This document shows positions 1 to 7,304 of a stretch of 64,000 bases of DNA, piece by piece. The notes under the pieces are model-generated. The model worked only from the letters and a program-made list of their open reading frames with translations. It did not search any database and had not been told where the DNA came from. The position numbers and the translations under genes are program-made. The first letter of the stretch is position 1, and every line of letters starts with the position of its first letter. Source of the stretch: Virgibacillus profundi (lineage in GTDB: Bacteria > Bacillota > Bacilli > Bacillales > Amphibacillaceae); contig NZ_NPOA01000017.1 in NCBI RefSeq assembly GCF_002287375.1, positions 1-64,000 of the forward strand, given 5' to 3'.

Positions 1-118
1 CGCCGCTCGTTCCACAAGTTCACACCCCGAAGGGTGATCCCTTGCTTCCCGCGCTCGACTTGCATGTATTAGGCACGCCGCCAGCGTTCGTCCTGAGCCA
101 AGATCAAACTCTCCAAAA
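1..118 (-). rRNA. 16S ribosomal RNA, 5' end only (partial)
   Basis: Read on the minus strand, this is the conserved start of bacterial 16S rRNA: GGAGAGTTTGATC, then GGCTCAGGACGAACGCTGGC, then GTGCCTAATACATGCAAG. The gene continues beyond the left edge, so only about 118 bases are present. In B. subtilis a rRNA operon also lies next to ybaN/pdaB, which fits the neighbour here. The base after GATC is T (GATCTTGG), whereas the usual amplification primer site reads GATCMTGG. The exact mature 5' end is an estimate. Confidence 0.95.
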
Positions 119-294
119 AAGTTTGAATAGAAATAATCGACACCAATCGATTCTATCAATTGTCTTAGCTTTTCAGAAGTGTTACCTTCTGATTTTAGTT
201 TAAGAAAAACAGTCATGTTTCTCTTGACATACTGGTTGTTTTGTTCAGTTTTCAAAGATCAATTTTTCTTTTGTCGTTTTTTGCGACGAAATAC

Positions 295-323
295 AATTTA
301 TCATGTTTCCAAATAATTGTCAA
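295..323 (-). promoter_or_regulatory. rRNA promoter P2 (SigA type)
   Basis: On the minus strand TTGACA (318-323) is followed after 17 bp by TAAATT (295-300), about 175 bp upstream of the 16S start. The perfect -35 and the position match the downstream of two tandem promoters typical of Bacillus rRNA operons. A CTTTGAAAACTGAACAA stretch, like the antitermination/leader region of Bacillus rrn operons, follows downstream. Confidence 0.75.
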
Positions 324-383
324 TAGGTTTACTGATTTTTTCTTTCAAGCGGAAACTTGTTTCGCCAAATGACAACAGAAATT

Positions 384-412
384 AATATAGCATAATTACA
401 AAATAAGATCAA
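384..412 (-). promoter_or_regulatory. rRNA promoter P1 (SigA type)
   Basis: TTGATC (407-412) and TATATT (384-389) on the minus strand are separated by 17 bp. It lies 89 bp upstream of P2, the spacing expected for tandem rrn promoters. The match is weaker than P2. Confidence 0.55.
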
Positions 413-544
413 TAGAAAATATGAAAAAAGATAAATCTGAAATCTTCACAGTTCATTATTATTTATTATGATTCACTTAAATCATAATGGGTTACCAAGT
501 CTTTATTCATTGAAGATACACGGCGGGGATATGAATAGTGGTTG

Positions 545-587
545 CTAAAAAACAAGGTGACCTTCAGCACTCTCAGATGAAGGTCAC
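545..587 (-). terminator. Intrinsic terminator after the 74-aa gene
   Basis: A perfect 10-bp stem (557-566 with 578-587) and 11-nt loop are followed on the minus strand by TTGTTTTTT. It ends transcription of the small gene at 594-818 before the rRNA promoters. Confidence 0.85.
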
Positions 588-593
588 TTTATA

Positions 594-818
594 CTAATAT
601 TGATTTTCACTTCGTTTAGGCATGTATTTAATGCATTCTTTTTCGCTCGCTACCCGACGGAATAATTGAAATAAAATCTGATACCTTTCCTTCATTGCCC
701 GTTTCACCATATGATCTATTCTATGATCCTCCAGGTCCATGAGTAATTCTTCTAATTCTCTTTTTAACAGATATTCAATTTCCTTTTCTTCTATATCATT
801 AATTAATAAACCTAACAT
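594..818 (-). CDS. Small conserved-looking protein of unknown function, 74 aa
   Basis: I do not recognise the family by name. The protein is charged and helical (MLGLLINDIEEKEIEYLLKR and onward), with no membrane segment, signal peptide or cysteine pair motif. An upstream in-frame GTG at 827 exists. The ATG at 818 is preferred because GAGGTG sits 6 nt before it, whereas that GTG is part of the ribosome binding site. A strong terminator follows, so it looks like a monocistronic gene between pdaB and the rRNA operon. The strong ribosome site and terminator support a real gene; its function is unknown. Confidence 0.7.
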   Translation of the reverse strand: MLGLLINDIEEKEIEYLLKRELEELLMDLEDHRIDHMVKRAMKERYQILFQLFRRVASEKECIKYMPKRSENQY

Positions 819-910
819 CACTTTCACCTCAACTTCTTCAACTAAACCATTACGATCTTCTTGGTTAATTCTTTTTTAATAGGGACTAACAATAATTTGG
901 CTCTAAATAA

Positions 911-1105
911 TCAAGACACATCCGCTCCAGTGCTAAAGCCAAGCGCAACCTCTTTACCTATGTAATCTAAAACAGCATCAACTCCGGTATTTAAGAAGGG
1001 CTTAACTAATGACGGGCGTTAGCCAACGTTGACATATCCCCTGGAGTGAATATCTAAAAGATTCAAAGGAAGTTCGGCAAAAACCGCCAAATCATGTGAC
1101 AACAC
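911..1105 (-). pseudogene. Possible small gene interrupted by an in-frame TAA
   Basis: An AAGGAGGGG ribosome site (1113-1121) stands 7 nt before a GTG-TTG start. The reading frame runs 28 codons to a TAA (1019-1021) and then continues in the same frame for 35 more codons to a TGA. The second half (…GVDAVLDYIGKEVALGF…) reads like a protein. I do not recognise the product. It could be a recent nonsense mutation in a ~64-residue protein, a genuine 28-residue peptide, or chance. Confidence is low because no homolog is known to me. Confidence 0.35.
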
Positions 1106-1536
1106 CGAGCCACCCCTCCTTGAAAAAGAAAAACACTTTTTCTAACGAATATGTTAACTCAGAGAAGGTTTCCTTATCCTGTGGAGCCACTCCAATCTTT
1201 CGTTAATGGTGGATATATCACATTATTCGCTAATACTTACGAATTTTGTCGGTTGCTGACGATAAATGTATGGATTAAAACAGAATATCACCAAATTTTC
1301 TTCATCACAGTTACTATTCCCAAATTCATAAGATTATCATCCATTTTTCGCTATATTTTTTTAAAATCTATATTCGCATGATTTTCTTAAAGTTAATCCT
1401 TCAATACATATCAAATAATTTAATATTCCTTTCCCAGTTTAATTTTAATTAAACGAATCGGACAACCTGTTCTTAAATTACGATAATTTTCATAGGCTAA
1501 TTAAAAAGAGGGACATGTACATGGAGGGAGAAATTT
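1106..1536. other. Intergenic region upstream of pdaB
   Basis: AT-rich DNA between the small minus-strand ORF and pdaB. It should carry the pdaB promoter. I looked for SigE/SigG-type elements and found only a weak CATAGGCT near 1492, without a convincing -35. A plus-strand ORF at 1151-1381 has no ribosome site and reads as non-protein-like. Nothing else is visible. Confidence 0.5.
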
Positions 1537-2295
1537 ATGCAGCATTTTTATGTTTGGCGATTTAATAAATGGAAACGCTGGCTCGTTGTTGTACTGTTTG
1601 CATTGTTTACTGCAGTTTTTGTTTGGTTCGAACAGGATGGATCGTTTTCGGCTTTATCTAAAGAAGAATCTGTAGCTTTGACGAAGGGTAACGCTAACGA
1701 ACCAAATATCGCCTTAACCTTCAATATAAGCTGGGGTGAAGAAAAGGTATTTGATATTTTAAAACAGCTGGAGCAAAGTGAAGTACAAGCAACCTTTTTT
1801 GTCAGTGGAGAATGGGCAGAACGTCATCCAGCCATTTTGGAAAAAATATCGGAGGGGAAACACGAGCTTGGTATGTTGGGTTACCGGTATAAAAGCTATC
1901 TTGATCAGGAAATAGAACAAGTTAGAAAGGATCTGTTACACGCACGTGAGGTGTTTCAGAAATTGGGATATGAAGATGTAAACTTATTACGTACTCCAAG
2001 TGGTCATTTCAATAAAGAAATTATCGAGTTGGCCGAGGAATTGAATTTCACTGTTATTCACTGGAATGTTAATCCAAATGATTGGAAGAATCCAGGGACT
2101 GATGCGATTGTCGATACGGTTATGAAACAAACAGAAAATGGGGATGTTCTATTACTTCATGCCTCTGATTCTGCAAAACAAACAGCAGCTTCATTAAAGA
2201 AAATTTTACCCGGATTGAATAATAAAGGTTTTCAATATGTGACGATAACAGAATTAATCAACCAGGCACACGCTGATTCGGAGTTAGTTGAATAA
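1537..2295 (+). CDS. pdaB: PdaB-like polysaccharide deacetylase family sporulation protein
   Basis: This 252-aa protein has an N-terminal membrane anchor (about residues 13-31) and one NodB/CE4-type domain (about 55-245). Motifs resemble B. subtilis PdaB (YbaN), needed to keep spores stable after engulfment. LRTPSGHFN (from 151) and LLLHASD (from 205) are recognisable. The first CE4 motif, TFD(D/I) in relatives, is TFNI here, so the catalytic-base Asp is Asn63. The second motif is HELGMLGY (H109) instead of HSxxH. It is therefore probably catalytically weak or inactive. GGAGGGAG lies 6 nt before ATG. It converges with kbaA, sharing a terminator, as in the B. subtilis gerD-kbaA-ybaN neighbourhood. 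Confidence 0.9.
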   Translation: MQHFYVWRFNKWKRWLVVVLFALFTAVFVWFEQDGSFSALSKEESVALTKGNANEPNIALTFNISWGEEKVFDILKQLEQSEVQATFFVSGEWAERHPAILEKISEGKHELGMLGYRYKSYLDQEIEQVRKDLLHAREVFQKLGYEDVNLLRTPSGHFNKEIIELAEELNFTVIHWNVNPNDWKNPGTDAIVDTVMKQTENGDVLLLHASDSAKQTAASLKKILPGLNNKGFQYVTITELINQAHADSELVE

Positions 2296-2298
2296 AAA

Positions 2299-2332
2299 TA
2301 AAGCCCTGAATTCATCAGGGCTTTATTTTATT
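2299..2332. terminator. Bidirectional terminator between pdaB and kbaA
   Basis: An 11-bp perfect stem TAAAGCCCTGA/TCAGGGCTTTA with a 5-nt loop is flanked by A-rich and T-rich tracts on either side, so it can end both converging transcripts. It overlaps the last codon of kbaA. Confidence 0.85.
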
Positions 2333-2984
2333 TCTTTTTGGTACCTGCGTTTTTAGCAGGTTTATTTTTTGCAGAATTACTTGTTTCCTGCTCTTTACCG
2401 CTTTTATTAATTCGGTGTAATGCAAGCAGCTGATAGGTGTTACATGCAAGTAAAGTAATGATCATTAGCCATGCATAATCTGTTCCTTCTGTTCGTAAAC
2501 CTGGAACCCATTCAATTGTTGTTATGACAACCATTAAAAATAATGCAGGGACAAAAGCGTGTTTTTGGGTTTCTTTTGCTTTTATTTTAGCAATGATCCA
2601 ACCATACACAAGAATTGCTGCAGACATCAGGATATACCAAAAGATGGATACTTCCCCTTTAGTCGCCTGGTATGGAAAATATATTAAATCGAATAAGACA
2701 AAGGCGATTAGCAAAACCTGTACGAGTGGCCAGTAGGACTTGAAAAAGCCTAAACCAAATCGATTTATAAATAAATAAGCAAAGAATCCAGTTTGACTGA
2801 CAACGGCAAAGACTAAACCTAATCCAATAAAAAATACAACTAATCCAAGTAGTTCCATAAAGTCAATTGGACTTAAAATATTGCTATAATCTTCTGCTTT
2901 TACAAAAAAGCTTGTAATTAATCCTGCTAATCCTCCAATAAACAATGTTTTAAAAAAGAAACCTACCAATTTACGACTATTCAA
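2328..2984 (-). CDS. kbaA: KinB-signalling pathway activation protein KbaA
   Basis: This is a 218-aa integral membrane protein with about six hydrophobic segments between residues 8 and 190 and a Lys/Asn-rich cytoplasmic tail (last ~25 residues). Sequence and position between gerD and pdaB match KbaA, which is required in B. subtilis for activity of the sporulation kinase KinB. The start codon is TTG: AGGAGG lies 8 nt upstream and no ATG is available. Function is inferred from family and synteny. It is transcribed divergently from gerD, an arrangement different from the co-directional order in B. subtilis. Confidence 0.85.
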   Translation of the reverse strand: MNSRKLVGFFFKTLFIGGLAGLITSFFVKAEDYSNILSPIDFMELLGLVVFFIGLGLVFAVVSQTGFFAYLFINRFGLGFFKSYWPLVQVLLIAFVLFDLIYFPYQATKGEVSIFWYILMSAAILVYGWIIAKIKAKETQKHAFVPALFLMVVITTIEWVPGLRTEGTDYAWLMIITLLACNTYQLLALHRINKSGKEQETSNSAKNKPAKNAGTKKK

Positions 2985-3086
2985 TCCAATTTCCTCCTAC
3001 AATATATGTACAAAAATAATTACTTCAGTGCCTTACCTCTTTCATTGGTATTTTATCATGAAGACATTCATTTTTCCTTAACGAAG

Positions 3087-3117
3087 TGAATATTTTTCAA
3101 ATTTGTCACCCATATTA
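3087..3117 (+). promoter_or_regulatory. SigG-type promoter of gerD
   Basis: TGAATA (3087-3092) is followed after 18 bp by CATATTA (3111-3117), close to the forespore SigG consensus TGAATA / CATACTA. It stands 27 bp upstream of the gerD start. gerD is SigG-dependent in B. subtilis, so motif and expectation agree. Confidence 0.75.
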
Positions 3118-3143
3118 AGAATGTACAAGAGGAGGTTTTTCTA

Positions 3144-3812
3144 ATGATCCGTACATTTTTTATCCTATTTATTGGATTATCCATCTTTTTTATTAGTGCA
3201 TGTAATGGGGGAGAGACCTCTGGTAAAGAAGGTGAATATGATACAACAAAGAAAATGGTTGTTGATATACTACAGACAGAAGACGGAAAAAAAGCACTGC
3301 AGGAAATAATGTCTGATGAGAAAATGAAGCAGGAGCTTGTCATCCAATCCGATGTTGTGAAGCAAGCAATAAATGAAACACTCGTATCTGAAAAAGGATC
3401 CCAAATGTGGAGCACTCTATTTAAGGATCCTAAATTTGTTGAAGGCTATGCAAAATCCATGGAAAAAGAACAAAAGAAGTTAATGAAGAATTTAATGAGT
3501 GATGCAGAGTATCAAAAACAAATGCTTGAGCTACTGCAAAACCCTGAAATAACCGATCAAATATTAAGTGTTTTAAAAGGACAGCAGTTCCGATCACATC
3601 TGGAGGAGACAATCCAGCAAACACTGGAAACACCATTATTCCAAGCCAAAATTCAGGAAATACTGTTAAAAGCTGCTGAAGAAAAAGGAAAGCAAGAAGG
3701 CGGCAGTGGATCACAGGGCGGCGGGGAAAGTGGTGGTGGCGGAAACGATGAAGGCAGTGGGGGATCCGGTGGCGGTGGTGAAAGTGGAGGAGGCGGCGGT
3801 GGAGGTTCGTAA
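3144..3812 (+). CDS. gerD: Spore germination lipoprotein GerD
   Basis: The 222-aa precursor begins with a lipoprotein signal peptide ending in the lipobox ISAC (Cys20). A helical Lys/Glu/Gln-rich body follows (about 25-180), of the type that forms the GerD trimer rod. It ends in a low-complexity Gly/Ser/Glu tail (about 185-222). GerD organises nutrient germinant receptors into the germinosome in the inner spore membrane. GAGGAGG precedes the ATG by 8 nt. The SigG-type promoter upstream supports forespore expression. The Gly-rich tail is long and nearly pure Gly at its end, which is worth noting. Confidence 0.92.
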   Translation: MIRTFFILFIGLSIFFISACNGGETSGKEGEYDTTKKMVVDILQTEDGKKALQEIMSDEKMKQELVIQSDVVKQAINETLVSEKGSQMWSTLFKDPKFVEGYAKSMEKEQKKLMKNLMSDAEYQKQMLELLQNPEITDQILSVLKGQQFRSHLEETIQQTLETPLFQAKIQEILLKAAEEKGKQEGGSGSQGGGESGGGGNDEGSGGSGGGGESGGGGGGGS

Positions 3813-3925
3813 TCCATTATTGTGTAGCAATTACCAGCCGGTGTATTTGGGATTTACCAACTCGGACCCAAGGAACTAAAGCTCCCTGGTTTGGACTTAA
3901 CGACTCCACGTTTCGTTCGGACAAT

Positions 3926-3957
3926 ATAAAAAGGGCGCGCCCAGACGCGCCGCCCTT
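3926..3957 (-). terminator. Terminator after salA
   Basis: A GC-rich hairpin (AAGGGCGGCGCG pairing with GCGCGCCCTT, one bulged G) is followed on the minus strand by TTTTTATATT. It lies 5 bp beyond the salA stop codon. Confidence 0.85.
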
Positions 3958-3961
3958 CCCT

Positions 3962-5020
3962 TTATTCTTCCATTTTAGCAATAACTTTGGCTGCAATTTT
4001 GTGAAATTCTTTTCCGATTGGATGATCTTCCTGGTAAATAGATGGCGCAAAAACATCCTCTTCTTCATATGGCTGCTGTAGTGGTAAGTTGCCCAGTACT
4101 TTTGTTTTTAGTACTTCTGCAAGCTTTTGGCCACCACCTTGTCCGAAAACATATTCTTTTTCTCCGGTTGCTTTACTTTCAAAATAAGCCATGTTTTCGA
4201 TTACACCCAATATCTCATGGTTTGTTTTCAATGCCATTTGACCTGCACGTGCCGCTACAAATGCCGCTGTTGGATGTGGTGTTGTTACAATAATTTCTTT
4301 CGATGTTGGCAGTAGCTCATGAACATCCATTGCGATATCTCCAGTTCCTGGTGGCAGGTCAAGCAATAGATAGTCCAGATCTCCCCATTCCACCTCTGAG
4401 AAGAAACTATTGATCATTTTTCCAAGCATCGGCCCACGCCAAATAATTGGTGAATTATCTTCAACAAAGAAGCCCATGGATATAACTTTTACCCCAAAAC
4501 GTTCAACTGGAATAATTTTTTCTCCACGAACGGCAGGGCGATTTTCTACCCCCATCATGTCAGGAACACTGAAGCCGTATATATCAGCATCAATGATACC
4601 AACCTTTTTACCAAGTCGCATAAGTGAAATAGCCAGGTTTACTGTAACCGTTGATTTCCCTACCCCGCCCTTACCACTGGCTACTGTAACGAAATGTGGA
4701 TTGGAGCCTCCACCCATTAACGTTTTTTCCTGTTCCTGTTCTACAGCCGGCTGGAACTTTTGAATTACTTCTGCTGGCAGCTCTTCAAATCGCAAACCGA
4801 CAGTTGTAGCACCATTTTTCTTCAGGATGCCGACTATTTCCTGCTGTAATTGCATTTGCTCACCAGTATTCGTTTTCCCGATACCTATTTTTACACTGAC
4901 GTGATTTTTCTCTTCCTTGATTGTGATACTTTTTATAGAATCAAGTTCTTCAAAAGTTTTATGTAAAAACGGATCCATAACCGGATTTAGAAGTTGTACT
5001 ATTTCGTCTTTTGATAACAT
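3962..5020 (-). CDS. salA: Mrp/NBP35-family ATPase SalA
   Basis: The 352-aa protein has an N-terminal MIP18/DUF59-like domain (about 1-90) and a P-loop ATPase domain of the MinD/Mrp superfamily. The latter shows the deviant Walker A GKGGVGKST and a DADIYGFSVPD switch. It has no Cys pair in the C-terminal half where Mrp iron-sulfur carriers have CxxC. It therefore matches B. subtilis SalA, a regulator of scoC and exoprotease expression, rather than an Fe-S scaffold. A longer in-frame start exists at 5062. The ATG at 5020 is chosen because it gives the family N-terminus (MLSKDE). It lies between gerD and cwlD, as in Bacillus. Confidence 0.9.
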   Translation of the reverse strand: MLSKDEIVQLLNPVMDPFLHKTFEELDSIKSITIKEEKNHVSVKIGIGKTNTGEQMQLQQEIVGILKKNGATTVGLRFEELPAEVIQKFQPAVEQEQEKTLMGGGSNPHFVTVASGKGGVGKSTVTVNLAISLMRLGKKVGIIDADIYGFSVPDMMGVENRPAVRGEKIIPVERFGVKVISMGFFVEDNSPIIWRGPMLGKMINSFFSEVEWGDLDYLLLDLPPGTGDIAMDVHELLPTSKEIIVTTPHPTAAFVAARAGQMALKTNHEILGVIENMAYFESKATGEKEYVFGQGGGQKLAEVLKTKVLGNLPLQQPYEEEDVFAPSIYQEDHPIGKEFHKIAAKVIAKMEE

Positions 5021-5253
5021 AAATCCCACCATCCCTTTTTTAGTAAACTTGGCATTCGCCATTCCTTTAGGCGAATTGCCTTAGTTGCACTTATGCAGAA
5101 AGAAATATGGATATACTTTCTTTACTGCCCAGCAAAATAATTACGCCATTTAAGCGTGTCCATTGCTAGTATAACATAAATCACTCAAAATCTAAGTGAT
5201 ATGAATCATGGGATTCTATACTGCTATTTGGTCACTATTCTCGCAGGCTACGG

Positions 5254-5982
5254 TTACTTTTCCTCCTGCTCTTCCACATCCGTTGTCGCATATCTGAGAA
5301 TTCCTTCATAAATGCTTGCCGCCATTTTTTGTTGATAATCATCCTGTTTCAGCAATTCCCTCTCCTGTTCATTGGATAAAAAGCCAATTTCGACAAGTGC
5401 CCCCGGAACTTCTGCATGTTTCAGCAAATAAATGCCATTGATCGCCAATGGAGAACGCGTTGTATTTTCCAGGTTGCGAATGATTTCCGATTGGATCATT
5501 TTTGCCAAATGCTTGCTTTCATCAAATTCAGGATAATAAAATGTCTGCGCACCACTCCATCTGGTTGATGGCAGGGCATTTAAATGAATCGTCACAAAAA
5601 AATCCGGGTTTTTATCATGAATAAATGCCAAGCGGTTACGAATATCTTCAGCTTTTCTTCTCGAAAGTCCTTTTGTATCATCCTGCGCTAAATCTTTATC
5701 TTCCTCTCTGGTTAGATAAACAAGTGCTCCATTTTGTTGCAGGTAATTTTGCAGTTTTTTTGCCACTGCCAAGGAAATCTCTTTCTCCACTGTTTTATCC
5801 TTACCAACTGCACCACCATCTGGCCCGCCATGTCCTGGATCAATTACAATCGTCTTCCCGGAAAGTGGCAGTGACCACGAGTCTCCCCATGTTTCTTCAC
5901 TTTGCTGAATTGGAAATTGAATAAGAAACGCCAGTAAAAGAACACCAATCCCCCAGATCGCAAATTTATTAACACGCTCCAT
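5254..5982 (-). CDS. cwlD: N-acetylmuramoyl-L-alanine amidase CwlD (spore cortex)
   Basis: This 242-aa protein has an N-terminal membrane anchor or signal (about 8-24) followed by an Amidase_3 zinc amidase domain. Visible zinc and catalytic residues are H51 in DPGHGGPDGGA, a Glu at 66/68, H133 in TIHLNA and E198 in VEIGFLSN. CwlD removes peptide side chains from cortex muramic acid so that muramic-delta-lactam can form, which lytic enzymes need during germination. The ATG follows GGGGCGAG. A SigE-like promoter lies just upstream, consistent with mother-cell expression. About 230 bp separate it from salA downstream, so co-transcription is possible. Confidence 0.93.
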   Translation of the reverse strand: MERVNKFAIWGIGVLLLAFLIQFPIQQSEETWGDSWSLPLSGKTIVIDPGHGGPDGGAVGKDKTVEKEISLAVAKKLQNYLQQNGALVYLTREEDKDLAQDDTKGLSRRKAEDIRNRLAFIHDKNPDFFVTIHLNALPSTRWSGAQTFYYPEFDESKHLAKMIQSEIIRNLENTTRSPLAINGIYLLKHAEVPGALVEIGFLSNEQERELLKQDDYQQKMAASIYEGILRYATTDVEEQEEK

Positions 5983-6013
5983 TATACTCGCCCCTTACGT
6001 TTTCTCATTTCTT

Positions 6014-6042
6014 ATTTTATGGGACGAGTCCTCGATTTATGA
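6014..6042 (-). promoter_or_regulatory. SigE-type promoter of cwlD
   Basis: On the minus strand TCATAAA (6036-6042, preceded by G) and CATAAAAT (6014-6021) are 14 bp apart. They match the mother-cell SigE consensus (GTCATATT / CATACAAT) at most positions. B. subtilis cwlD is SigE-dependent. Confidence 0.65.
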
Positions 6043-6087
6043 CAATACATAGTTACTTTTAACACAAGCAATACTAAGTATATGAAC

Positions 6088-6113
6088 GTTTACTTATTTT
6101 GGAGTAGTGGTAT
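6088..6113 (+). promoter_or_regulatory. SigB-type promoter of the first DUF948 gene
   Basis: GTTTAC (6088-6093), 14 bp, TGGTAT (6108-6113) resembles the general-stress SigB consensus GTTTAA / GGGTAT. The same bases could also serve as an extended SigA -10 (TGGTATTAT). The near-identical layout at 8273-8298 and 8314-8339 favours SigB. Confidence 0.55.
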
Positions 6114-6151
6114 TATTAAAGGAAAGAATTATTTGAAAGGGGATGTATGAG

Positions 6152-6601
6152 ATGGATTGGTTAGGAATTGGAGTTTTAGTAATAGGCGTTGCACTTCTTG
6201 TACTTGTCATTTTGTTGATAAAACCACTTAATAAGCTGGCAGGTGTATTTGCCAACCTACAAAAAACAACGGATGAATTGCCACAAACGGTAGTAGATGT
6301 TACATCACAGGCAAAGGAAGCAATTGGCGCCGGTACAGATACGTTAAAACAGATTAATACACAGTTGAAAGAATTGAGTCCATTATTTTATATCGTAGGA
6401 GATGTTGGCAGAGCGACGAATCAAATGTCATCCTCCATGGTCGATGCAGTTACAAAAATGGAATCAAAAACAACAGCTGCAAATGATTTAACCCATCGCA
6501 AAAATCTGGAAGGTCTTTATGGTGCATTAACATTGGGTTTCTTTATTTTCCAGAAGAGCAGAGAACTTGCAAAAGAACGTAATGTTATCGATGTGAACTA
6601 G
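6152..6601 (+). CDS. DUF948 membrane-anchored protein (YtxG-like paralog 1)
   Basis: The 149-aa protein has one N-terminal membrane segment (about 3-24) and a helical cytoplasmic body typical of DUF948, the family of the B. subtilis general stress protein YtxG. It shares LSPLFYIVGDVG with the paralog at 7288-7752. The upstream ATG at 6143 is rejected because it abuts the AAAGGGG ribosome site. The ATG at 6152 has 9-nt spacing and aligns with the paralog start (MDW/MDL-GIG). It is transcribed alone with its own SigB-like promoter and terminator. The biochemical role is unknown. Confidence 0.85.
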   Translation: MDWLGIGVLVIGVALLVLVILLIKPLNKLAGVFANLQKTTDELPQTVVDVTSQAKEAIGAGTDTLKQINTQLKELSPLFYIVGDVGRATNQMSSSMVDAVTKMESKTTAANDLTHRKNLEGLYGALTLGFFIFQKSRELAKERNVIDVN

Positions 6602-6644
6602 GATGGGTAAGAGCTTGTGAGTTCAAGCTCCTATCCTTTTTTTT
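6600..6644 (+). terminator. Terminator of the DUF948 gene
   Basis: GAGCTTG and CAAGCTC, extended by imperfect outer pairs (GGAT/ATCC), form a hairpin followed by TTTTTTTT at the end of the plus-strand gene. Confidence 0.85.
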
Positions 6645-6692
6645 GGCTTTTTCTGTAAGGCACTCCTTGTAAGTCTTATTGCTCTTTAACCA

Positions 6693-6972
6693 TTAAAGTG
6701 CGACGTTCAGACGTCGAGAAATGCCCTATGTGACCGTTTGAACCTGTTCCGGCTTTGCTTGGGCACATAGAAGCGTTTTATGCGACCCTTTTAACCTGTT
6801 TGGGATTCGTTTGGGCATATAGAAGTGCTCTATGTGACCGTTCGCACCTGTTAGGGCTTCGCTTGGGCTTATATAGAAGTGCTCTATGTGACCGTTCGCA
6901 CCTGTTAGGGCTTCGCTTGGGCTTATATAGAAGCGCCCTATGAGAACGTTTGAACTTGTTCCGGCTTCGTTT
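6693..6972. repeat. Array of five ~52-bp repeats (family A, locus 1)
   Basis: Five tandem units start at 6727, 6779, 6831, 6885 and 6939, with periods of 52, 52, 54 and 54 bp. Consensus pieces are TATGYGACCGTTYG, then CTTCGYTTGGGC, then ATAGAAGYGCYC. Units 3 and 4 are almost identical; outer units are more diverged. The array is preceded by TTAAAGTGCGACGTTCAG. Junctions (ATAGAAGCGCTCTAT-like) are near-palindromic. The same unit recurs at 16780-16970 and 35620-35830. ORFs spanning the array lack ribosome sites and codon bias, so I treat it as non-coding. The rest of this 470-bp gap holds only the upstream terminator. Confidence 0.9.
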
Positions 6973-7070
6973 CCACCACGCACAAAGCATCCCACAAAAA
7001 AACACACAATAATTTCCACCTAAGAAAATTCGTGTGTATTTTATTGAATGCTACAATATTCGCGGAAATA

Positions 7071-7304
7071 TTATTCCGTTACTTTCTTTTGAACTTCCTT
7101 CTTAATCCCGTCAATTTGGCTGGCCCTTTTCTGACCATCTTCAAACACTTTTCGCTCATAGCCTTTTATTTTTTCTATCAATGTATTGTTTTCTTCTAAT
7201 TTCTGTCGTTTGTGATTGGATCTTCTAATTACCCATCCCAGCGTAACGCCGCTTATAGCACCTGCAATTAATGGGATACTGCTTCGTTTATTCTTGTTGT
7301 CCAT
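7071..7304 (-). CDS. YtxH-like small membrane protein
   Basis: The 77-aa protein has one hydrophobic segment near the N-terminus (about 10-26, with GAISGVTLGWVIRR) and a long charged helix. This is the layout of YtxH/DUF-type stress proteins encoded next to ytxG in B. subtilis. AAGGAGCG is 7 nt before the ATG. It overlaps the end of the upstream DUF948 gene by 17 bp, indicating one operon of three genes (8247 to 7071). Family assignment rests on size, topology and context. Confidence 0.7.
   Translation of the reverse strand: MDNKNKRSSIPLIAGAISGVTLGWVIRRSNHKRQKLEENNTLIEKIKGYERKVFEDGQKRASQIDGIKKEVQKKVTE

Noticed and set aside
1151-1381. 76-codon plus-strand ORF upstream of pdaB
   Set aside because: No ribosome site and composition of AT-rich random DNA.
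6693-6972. CRISPR array
   Set aside because: Units are tandem with no unique spacers between identical repeats, and no cas genes are present.
6726-7019. Minus-strand ORFs of 75-97 codons across repeat locus 1, encoding repeated YISPSEALTGANGHIEHF-like peptides
   Set aside because: They come from the 52-54-bp tandem repeat being open in several frames on both strands; no ribosome site and no known family.
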